This document shows positions 6,113 to 11,493 of a stretch of 11,493 bases of DNA, piece after piece. Numbering within the stretch: the first letter of the stretch is position 1; every line of letters starts with the position of its first letter. Both the position numbers and the translations under genes were made by a program. The stretch is from JACVRW01 sp035705985 (GTDB lineage: Bacteria > Actinomycetota > Thermoleophilia > Solirubrobacterales > Thermoleophilaceae), in the NCBI GenBank assembly GCA_035705985.1, contig DASSVP010000019.1:1-11493 (forward strand), written 5' to 3'. Below the pieces are notes generated by a model. That model saw only the letters and a list, made by a program, of their open reading frames with translations, had not been told where the DNA came from and searched no databases.

Positions 6113-7647
6113 GTCTCGACGAAGTAGCTGCCGGAGTCGCCGCTCGAGAAGTAGCGCGACGTCACGGTTTTCTTGCGCGTGTAGAACTCGACGGCGTCGG
6201 TGCCGTGCGCGTGGAGGTCGCCCAGGAAGCTGTCCTTCCAGCCCGAGAACGGGAAGAACGCCACCGGCGCCGCGACGCCGATGTTCACGCCGACCATGCC
6301 CGCCTCCACGTCGTGCCGGAAGCGCCGGACGGCGGCGCCGGACTCCGTGAAGATCGAGACTCCGTTGCCGAAGCGCGAGCGGTTCACGGCCTCGATCGCC
6401 TCGTCGAGCGTCTCCACGTGGATCACCGATAGCACCGGGCCGAAGATCTCCTCGCGCGCCAGCTCCATCTCCGGCGTCACGCCGGCGAGGATCGTCGCGC
6501 CGATGAAGCAGCCCTCCGCGAGGCCGGGATCGCGCCCGTCGACAACGAGCTCGGCGCCCTCCTCGACGCCGCGCTCTACCGCGGCCAGGATGCGCTCGCG
6601 GGCGGCCTCGGACACCACCGGGCCCAGCTCGTTCCGCTCGTCGAGGCCATCGCCCACCCGCACCGCCTCGGTCGCCTCCTTCAGCGCGGGCAGCAGCCGC
6701 CCGTGTGCCTCGCCGACGGTTACGACCACCGAGCCCGCCATGCAGCGCTGCCCGGCCGCGCCGAACGCCGAGCCGATGATCCCGTTGACGGTCTTGTCCA
6801 CTACGGCGTCCGGCATCACGACCATGTGGTTCTTCGCGCCCCCGAGCGCCTGGACGCGCTTGCCGGCCTTCGCGGAGCGCTCGTAGACGATCTTCGCAAC
6901 TGGCGCCGAGCCCACAAAGGAGATCGCGTCGATGCCCGGGTGGTCGAGCATGCCCTCCACGACCCCGCGGCCGCCGTTGACGAGGTTGACGACGCCCGGT
7001 GGCAGGCCGAGCGAGTCGAGCACCTCGTAGGCGATCTGCTGGGTGAGCGGCACCTGCTCGGAGGGCTTCAGAATGAACGTGTTGCCGCAGCCGATGGCGA
7101 ACGGCAGGAACCAGAACGGCACCATCGCGGGGAAGTTGAACGGGACGATCGCGGCGCACACGCCCACGGGCTGGCGGATCGTCTCGGCGTCGATGCCGCG
7201 CGAGACGTCCTCGAGGATGCGGCCCTGCATGGTCGTCGGGATCGCGGTGGCGGCCTCGACCATCTCGATCATGCGGGCCACCTCGGCGCGCGCGTCCACG
7301 AGCGTCTTGCCCATCTCGGTGGTCACGGAGCGGGCCAAGTCCTCCCGGCGCGCGTCGAGCCCCTCGCGCAGCTCGAACAGCTTGCGTGCGCGGGCGATGA
7401 CGGACACGTGGCGCCACGCCGGCAGCGCGTCGCGGGCAGCCCTGACCGCCGCGTCGAGGTCGCCGGCGCTCGAGAGCGGCACCTGGGCGAGGACGTCGCC
7501 GTTCGCGGGGTTCGTCACGTCGAGGCGCTCGGACGAGCCGGCCGGGGTCCAGTAGCCGCCGATGTAGTTGTCGAGGACGCGAGCCGGGTGGTTCGCCAAG
7601 CCGCGGGCGGTGCCCGCGGCGCGGCTCTCATTTCCTGTGACGGTCAC
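6109..7647 (-). CDS. mmsA: Methylmalonate-semialdehyde dehydrogenase (CoA-acylating)
   Basis: The 512-residue aldehyde dehydrogenase has the nucleophile Cys302 in GAAGQRCMA and the methylmalonate-semialdehyde dehydrogenase signatures: GGAKNHMVVMPDA (269-281) where general aldehyde dehydrogenases carry the catalytic Glu, PFNFPAMVPFWFLP (169-182), and the C-terminal FPFSGWKDSFLGDLHAHGTD with FYTRKKTVTSRYF. This group oxidises methylmalonate semialdehyde (valine pathway) or malonate semialdehyde (inositol, beta-alanine) to propionyl- or acetyl-CoA with NAD+ and CoA. GTG at 7645-7647 overlaps the slipin stop as GTGA. The N-terminal 20 residues look like an extra tail. No inositol genes are nearby; the following azlCD genes favour a link to valine. 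It could equally serve several semialdehyde routes. Confidence 0.92.
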   Translation of the reverse strand: MTVTGNESRAAGTARGLANHPARVLDNYIGGYWTPAGSSERLDVTNPANGDVLAQVPLSSAGDLDAAVRAARDALPAWRHVSVIARARKLFELREGLDARREDLARSVTTEMGKTLVDARAEVARMIEMVEAATAIPTTMQGRILEDVSRGIDAETIRQPVGVCAAIVPFNFPAMVPFWFLPFAIGCGNTFILKPSEQVPLTQQIAYEVLDSLGLPPGVVNLVNGGRGVVEGMLDHPGIDAISFVGSAPVAKIVYERSAKAGKRVQALGGAKNHMVVMPDAVVDKTVNGIIGSAFGAAGQRCMAGSVVVTVGEAHGRLLPALKEATEAVRVGDGLDERNELGPVVSEAARERILAAVERGVEEGAELVVDGRDPGLAEGCFIGATILAGVTPEMELAREEIFGPVLSVIHVETLDEAIEAVNRSRFGNGVSIFTESGAAVRRFRHDVEAGMVGVNIGVAAPVAFFPFSGWKDSFLGDLHAHGTDAVEFYTRKKTVTSRYFSSGDSGSYFVET

Positions 7648-8447
7648 TCCACCAGCATACGGTCCCGGTTGTCGGTCGTGGAGGACTCGGTCTCCGCGGA
7701 TTCGAGCAGCGGCCGGATCAGATCGATCGGCAGCGGGAAGACGATCGTCGACCCCTGGTTCGAGCTGATGTCGGACAGCGCCTGGAGGTAGCGCAGCTGG
7801 ATCGTCACGGGGTTGGGCCGGATCACCTCGGCGGCGTCCGCGAGGCGGTCGGCGGCCTGGAACTCGCCCTCCGCGTTGATGACCTTGGCGCGACGGGTGC
7901 GCTCTGCCTCCGCCTGGCGCGCAATCGCCTGCTGCATGCGCTCCGGGATCTCCACGTCCTTGATCTCCACGATCGTGACCTTGATCCCCCAGGGCTCGGT
8001 CTGCTCGTCGATGATCTGCTGGAGGCTCTCGTTCAGCCGCTCGCGCTCCGCGAGCAGGGAGTCCAGCTCTGCCTTGCCGAGTACGGAGCGCAGAGTCGTC
8101 TGGGCGATCTGGAGCGTCGCGGCCATGTAGTCCTCGACGTCCAGGACCGAGCGGCGCGGGTCGATCACGCGAAAGTAGGCGACGGCCGCGACCCGGACCG
8201 GCACGTTGTCGCGCGTGATGACCTCCTGGTGCGGGATGCGCAGCGTCACCGTCCGCAGGCTCACCCTCACCATCCGGTCCACGCCCGGGATCAGCAGCAC
8301 GAGGCCGGGTCCCTTCTCGTCGATCACCCGCCCGAGGCGGAACACCACCGCGCGCTCGTACTCGCGCAGGACGCGGACAGACGCGGCTGCGAGCGCCGCC
8401 GCGGCCAGGACGAGGATGCCGACGAGGATCAACAGTGCGGCAACCAT
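7644..8447 (-). CDS. Slipin (stomatin-like SPFH/Band 7 membrane protein)
   Basis: The 267-residue protein has one N-terminal membrane helix (about 2-23), then the SPFH domain: REYERAVVFRLGRV (28-41), GPGLVLLIPGVDRM (47-60) and ITRDNVPVRVAAVAYFRV (82-99), followed by a coiled-coil stretch around ERMQQAIARQAEAERTRRAK and a tail with TIVFPLPIDLI. Slipins oligomerise on the membrane and are tied to membrane microdomains; they are habitually encoded next to NfeD, as here. The start is the ATG at 8445-8447, preceded by GGGAGGAG (8453-8460, minus strand) with a 7-nt gap from GGAGG; a GTG at 8460-8462 lies inside this ribosome-binding site. The ATG overlaps the nfeD stop by one base (TGATG). The end overlaps mmsA by 4 nt. 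Confidence 0.93.
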   Translation of the reverse strand: MVAALLILVGILVLAAAALAAASVRVLREYERAVVFRLGRVIDEKGPGLVLLIPGVDRMVRVSLRTVTLRIPHQEVITRDNVPVRVAAVAYFRVIDPRRSVLDVEDYMAATLQIAQTTLRSVLGKAELDSLLAERERLNESLQQIIDEQTEPWGIKVTIVEIKDVEIPERMQQAIARQAEAERTRRAKVINAEGEFQAADRLADAAEVIRPNPVTIQLRYLQALSDISSNQGSTIVFPLPIDLIRPLLESAETESSTTDNRDRMLVE

Positions 8448-8908
8448 CAGAGCTCCTCCCACTCCTCAGCTCTGCGCACGGCGAGCGTCAGCCCGCTGAC
8501 GCGCTCCACCACCACGGCGTCTCCGGTGGCCGGCTGCGGCTCGTCGGGCCAGCTGGGGCGTGCGCGCCACAGCGCGCCGTCCACGAAGACCTGCCCGTCC
8601 GTGCCCTCCCAGCTCCGGACCACGCCCATCCGGCCGCTGAGCGCCTCGCGCCCGGCCGCGGAGCGCAGCCGTCGCGCCTTCAGGCTCTTGCTCGCGGCGA
8701 GCCAGAGCCACGCGCCGGAGACGATCGTCGCGCCGAGCACTGCCGCGACCACGGCGACTGTCCCGCCGCCCAAGCCGGCAAGCGTGAGCGCGGCCCCGCC
8801 GGCGAGGGTGAGACCGCCGGCGGCTCCGAGGAGCCCACTGGGCACGTGGGCCTCAGCCACCAGTAGGGCGGCTCCAAGCACCAGGAGAGCCACGCCGGCT
8901 TCGACCAT
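8447..8908 (-). CDS. NfeD-family membrane protein, short form
   Basis: The 153-residue protein has three or so hydrophobic segments (about 4-21, 24-46, 48-74) followed by a basic linker (SKSLKARRLRS) and a C-terminal OB-fold-type domain (about 88-150) with GRMGVVRSWEGTDGQVFVDGALWRA and ATGDAVVVERVSGLTLAV. It lacks the N-terminal ClpP-like protease domain of long NfeD proteins, so it is a short form. The soluble OB domain of NfeD family members is thought to interact with the slipin partner encoded beside it. It is the first gene of the coupled run; its stop overlaps the slipin start as TGATG, and its last codons contain the slipin ribosome-binding site. Only 42 bp separate its ATG (8906-8908) from the divergent gene's ATG at 8951. 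The leader GTAGAGCGAG is at best a weak ribosome-binding site. Confidence 0.88.
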   Translation of the reverse strand: MVEAGVALLVLGAALLVAEAHVPSGLLGAAGGLTLAGGAALTLAGLGGGTVAVVAAVLGATIVSGAWLWLAASKSLKARRLRSAAGREALSGRMGVVRSWEGTDGQVFVDGALWRARPSWPDEPQPATGDAVVVERVSGLTLAVRRAEEWEEL

Positions 8909-8923
8909 CTCGCTCTACCCACC

Positions 8924-8929
8924 ATCGTA
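8924..8929 (-). promoter_or_regulatory. Candidate -10 element for the nfeD-slipin-mmsA-azlCD operon
   Basis: TACGAT on the minus strand fits the TAnnnT pattern of actinobacterial -10 elements and lies 15 nt before the nfeD ATG, implying a leader of about 9 nt. It is the best candidate I find in the 42-bp gap, but its flanks do not match GCTAnnnTCC and no -35 is evident. Confidence 0.3.
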
Positions 8930-8950
8930 CGCCTCGGCGCTTTGCTCCGC

Positions 8951-10540
8951 ATGAAACCTGGCGGCGCCCCGCTACAGTCCTCCCGCTTGCGCTCCACGGG
9001 AAGACACCGCGTCACGCGGCGAGGGCTCATCCGCCTCGGCGGCGCCGGCGCCGCCGGGGCGGCCGCGCTCGCGGGGGCGGGGTGCGCGCTGAGCGACGAC
9101 TCCGACGGGGACGATTCGAAGGTCCAGACCGTCGTCGCGCGCGAGGGGGAGCCGCTCAACACGCTGCTGATCGTCACCGACAGCACGCGCCGCGACTTCG
9201 TGAGCGCCTACGACGGCGACGAGCGCGCCGACACGCCGAACCTCGACGCGCTTGCCCGGGAGGGACTCCGCTTCGACCGCGCCGTACCGGAGGCCATGCC
9301 CACGGTCGCGGTCCGCCGCGCGCTGCTCACGGGCTCGCGCTCGTTCCCGTTCAGGGACTGGAAGGTCGCGCCGAAGCTGCCGCAGTTTCCCGGCTGGAGC
9401 ACGATCCCGGCGTACAAGCAGCTCTTCACGGAGTACATGGACGCGGCCGGGATCGAGACCGCATACGTCACGGACAACCCGTTTCTGGTCGGCCCCCGCT
9501 TCGCCCGCTTCCGCAAGACGCTCGACATCTCGAAGTCGATCTTCGACCAGGGCGAGTACCGCAGCTGGAACGTCGGCATCGACCATTCGAAGGACGCGTC
9601 GGCCGCGCAGATCGAGAATTACCTCATCCCCGCGCTCGCCGGCACGGAGGCCGAGAGGCGGATCAAGGAGAACATCGGCTTCAACCACGGCCGCAAGGGC
9701 GAGGAGCTCTCCGGCGCGCGCACGCTCAGGGCGGGGATCGCGGCGTTACGGGCGCTGAAGGACCGGCAGCCGTTCTTCCTCGGCGTCGACGCGTTCGACC
9801 CGCACGAGGCGTGGAACGTGCCGACCACGTTCAGGCTGCGGTTCGGGGACCACGAGGGCGTCGAGCCGATCCTGCCCTTCAAGACGCCTTACTCGAAGGT
9901 CGAGGACCTCGACGTGACCGAGGAGATGGTCGAGCGCGTGCGCGAGCTGTACGCCGCGGAGCTCACCTACATCGACGCCTGGATCGGGCGCCTGCTGAGC
10001 GAGCTGGACGATCTCGGGCTCAAGGAGTCCACGGTCGTCTACTACCTCTCAGACCACGGCATCCTGCTCGGCGAGCACGGCCTCATGGGGAAGGCGAACT
10101 CCATGCTCGGCAAGGAGATCCACGCCGTGCCGTACATCATCAGGCACCCGGAGGGCAAGCGCGCGGGCGAGGCGACCGACTGGTTCGCGTCCACGCACGA
10201 CGTGGCCCCGACGCTGCTGTCGTTCCAGGGCATCACGGTGCCGGGCCGGATGGACGGCGAGGACCTGACCGTGATGTTCGACGGAGCGGACCCGCCCGAG
10301 CGGCCGTACTGGACGACCTGTTACGCGGACCACGTGGCGGCGGGCGACGGGCGTTATTTGCTGATCGCCGACAACCAGGGCGAGGAGAAGCGGCTGTTCG
10401 ACACCGAGGAGGACCCGGCCGAGGAGAACGACGTGGCCGGCGACAACCCGGACGTCGTCGATCGGCTCTGGCGCAACATCGTGGACGACGCGGGCGGCAC
10501 GATGCCCGTGTTCGGCAAGACCGGCGTCGTCACCGGCTGA
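8951..10540 (+). CDS. Tat-exported sulfatase-like (alkaline phosphatase superfamily) hydrolase/transferase
   Basis: From ATG 8951 the protein has 529 residues. A Tat signal is clear: TRRGLIRLGG (22-31) followed by an Ala/Gly-rich core and Cys45 in AGAGC, which may be lipidated although the lipobox is imperfect. The sulfatase-type fold follows: TLLIVTDSTRRDF (71-83, metal ligand Asp77), TPNLDALAREGLRFDRA (95-111), LLTG (125-128), FDPHEAW (282-288) and YYLSDHGILLGEHG (364-377, ligands Asp368 and His369). The CxPxR formylglycine site reads TVAVR (118-122), so Thr118 replaces the Cys/Ser that true sulfatases convert. A phosphate or phosphonate ester hydrolase or phosphotransferase outside the membrane is therefore likelier than a sulfatase. 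A TTG at 8987 is an alternative start: it leaves a compact Tat signal and lies just downstream of a -10-like TACAGT. The end overlaps the HD-GYP gene by 11 nt. Confidence 0.88.
   Translation: MKPGGAPLQSSRLRSTGRHRVTRRGLIRLGGAGAAGAAALAGAGCALSDDSDGDDSKVQTVVAREGEPLNTLLIVTDSTRRDFVSAYDGDERADTPNLDALAREGLRFDRAVPEAMPTVAVRRALLTGSRSFPFRDWKVAPKLPQFPGWSTIPAYKQLFTEYMDAAGIETAYVTDNPFLVGPRFARFRKTLDISKSIFDQGEYRSWNVGIDHSKDASAAQIENYLIPALAGTEAERRIKENIGFNHGRKGEELSGARTLRAGIAALRALKDRQPFFLGVDAFDPHEAWNVPTTFRLRFGDHEGVEPILPFKTPYSKVEDLDVTEEMVERVRELYAAELTYIDAWIGRLLSELDDLGLKESTVVYYLSDHGILLGEHGLMGKANSMLGKEIHAVPYIIRHPEGKRAGEATDWFASTHDVAPTLLSFQGITVPGRMDGEDLTVMFDGADPPERPYWTTCYADHVAAGDGRYLLIADNQGEEKRLFDTEEDPAEENDVAGDNPDVVDRLWRNIVDDAGGTMPVFGKTGVVTG
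8973..8978 (+). promoter_or_regulatory. Candidate -10 element inside the annotated start of the sulfatase-like gene
   Basis: TACAGT in the context GCTACAGTCC matches GCTAnnnTCC, the pattern also found before the desaturase and helicase genes. Transcription from about 8985 would skip the ATG at 8951 and favour a nearly leaderless TTG start at 8987-8989. No clear -35 is seen. Confidence 0.35.
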
Positions 10541-11493
10541 CGGGGGCGCTGTTGATGTAGGCGCTCGCCGCGATCTCGCCGGGCATCCGCACGAACGCCA
10601 TCAGCGCGTCGACCACCTCCCGGTCGAACTGCGTGCCCGCGTGGCGCTCGAGCTCCGCGAGCGCGGCGTCCAGGTCGAGTGGAGCGCTGTAGGGACGGCG
10701 CTTCGTCATCGCGCCGTAGGCGTCGCAAACGGACACGATCCGCGTGGCCATCGGGATCCGCTCCAGCGTGAGCCCGTGCGGGTAGCCGAGCCCGTCAGGG
10801 CGCTCGTGATGCAGCCGCACGATCAGGGCCACCGCCTCGAGTCCCGGGACGTGCGCCACCATCTCGGCGCCCCACTCCGGATGGAGGCGGATCAGGCGTC
10901 GCTCATCGGCCGTCAGCTCGCCCGGCTTCGAGAGCAGCTCGCGCGGAAGGCGCAGCTTGCCGACGTCATGAAGCAGCGCGCCGAGCTCGACCTCCACCAG
11001 CTGGGCGCGACGGAGCCCTAGCCGCGCGCCGACGGCCGCGGCCGTGGCCGCGACCTCGAGCGAGTGCCTGTAGGTATCGCCGTCCGCTTCCGCCAGCGCC
11101 TTCACGAGCGCTCGGATCTCCGCCTCCGAATCGCCCGCCGCGAGCTCGCGGCGCGCGTGGTGGGAGAGGGCCTCCCCGGCGAGGATGCCGAGCTCCCGGA
11201 GCAACTCCATCTCACTCGGTTCGAGCTTTCGCTGCTCGTCCCTGCCGCCGACGCAGACCGCCCCACATTCCTCAGGCCCGCTCAGCACGGGCGCGCAGGC
11301 GACCGCGCCGAGGCCGGCCGCGTGGAAGCGCCGGCCGATCAGGTCGGGATCGACGCCCGCGCCGGCGACCGCGGCGAACTCGCCCGTCGCGCCGGGCGCG
11401 CGCACGACAATCCAGGCCTGGTTGAAGCCGAGCACGGCGCGGGCGTGCTGCGCCAGTCGCTCGAGCACCACGCTCGAGTAGCCGAGCCGCTGG
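10530..11493 (-). CDS. GAF + HD-GYP domain protein, probable cyclic-di-GMP phosphodiesterase (5' end outside window)
   Basis: The frame is open to the right edge, giving 320 visible residues; since residues QRLGYSSVVLERLAQ continue smoothly past the first GTG (11469-11471), the gene very likely starts outside. The first 110 or so residues look like the later part of a GAF sensor domain (FNQAWIVVRA, ACAPVLSGPEECGAVCVG). The HD-GYP domain follows: RHSLEVA (142-148), HDVGK (175-179), LHPEWGAEM (203-211), HHERPDGLGYP (228-238) and VCDAYGAMT (255-263). The HD pair and the GYP triad are intact, so it should bind two or three metals and hydrolyse cyclic di-GMP, with the GAF domain as input. The last 15 residues (from about 306) are non-conserved. 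It converges on the sulfatase-like gene, overlapping it by 11 nt. Confidence 0.87.
   Translation of the reverse strand, partial: QRLGYSSVVLERLAQHARAVLGFNQAWIVVRAPGATGEFAAVAGAGVDPDLIGRRFHAAGLGAVACAPVLSGPEECGAVCVGGRDEQRKLEPSEMELLRELGILAGEALSHHARRELAAGDSEAEIRALVKALAEADGDTYRHSLEVAATAAAVGARLGLRRAQLVEVELGALLHDVGKLRLPRELLSKPGELTADERRLIRLHPEWGAEMVAHVPGLEAVALIVRLHHERPDGLGYPHGLTLERIPMATRIVSVCDAYGAMTKRRPYSAPLDLDAALAELERHAGTQFDREVVDALMAFVRMPGEIAASAYINSAPVSR

Noticed and set aside
5396..7417. One open frame of 673 codons on the minus strand, seemingly a long fusion protein
   Set aside because: Only its last 238 residues (AzlC) look like protein; the rest is an Arg/Gly-rich out-of-frame reading of mmsA.
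8448..8462. GTG start for slipin at 8462
   Set aside because: The GTG lies inside the GGAGG ribosome-binding site that serves the ATG at 8447.
9082..10560. 492-codon plus-strand frame overlapping the sulfatase-like gene
   Set aside because: Out-of-frame shadow with an Arg/Ala/Gly-rich composition; the other frame carries the enzyme fold motifs.
1..11493. tRNA, rRNA, CRISPR array, transposase, attachment sites or tandem repeats
   Set aside because: Read through on both strands; nothing with the expected sequence or repeat pattern was found.

Overview
The window is GC-rich, densely packed bacterial chromosome. GTG and TTG starts, 1-16 nt gene overlaps, a Tat-type sulfatase-like protein, an AzlCD pair and a GAF/HD-GYP protein all fit an actinomycete. 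A soil lineage such as Thermoleophilia/Solirubrobacterales is a guess from overall feel, not from any marker gene. I see no rRNA, tRNA, insertion sequence, prophage or CRISPR array. The longest gene-free stretch is 207 bp.

Layout. (1) 1-610, plus: 3' part of a cyclopropane-fatty-acid-synthase-type methyltransferase. (2) 607-1452, minus: secreted SGNH/GDSL esterase; a 52-residue plus-strand ORF (1496-1654) diverges from it across a perfect inverted repeat. (3) 1628-3605, minus: a DEAD-box RNA helicase followed by an overlapping epoxide-hydrolase-like alpha/beta hydrolase. (4) 3606-3812: a divergent control region. (5) 3813-4772, plus: membrane fatty-acid desaturase. (6) 4780-8908, minus: a translationally coupled run nfeD-slipin-mmsA-azlC-azlD, then a PspC-domain gene after 71 nt. 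(7) 8951-10540, plus: a Tat-exported alkaline-phosphatase-superfamily ('sulfatase-like') protein whose formylglycine site reads Thr. (8) 10530-11493, minus: GAF + HD-GYP protein, cut by the window edge.

How the genes may work together. Many products act on or at the membrane: the CFA-type enzyme and desaturase change acyl chains; slipin, NfeD and PspC belong to membrane-microdomain and envelope-stress families. The desaturase and the DEAD-box helicase are two classic cold-response functions; here they diverge from one region carrying two matching -10-like elements, and the helicase leader would be about 116 nt with two hairpins. In the long minus-strand operon, valine-catabolic methylmalonate-semialdehyde dehydrogenase is coupled to an AzlCD branched-chain amino-acid exporter, suggesting control of valine or its breakdown products.

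Two architectural points stand out. All four convergent gene pairs meet within -27 to +7 nt, leaving no room for ordinary terminators. The motif GCTAnnnTCC occurs three times by eye, each time upstream of a gene and in the right orientation, so it may be the local -10 consensus.
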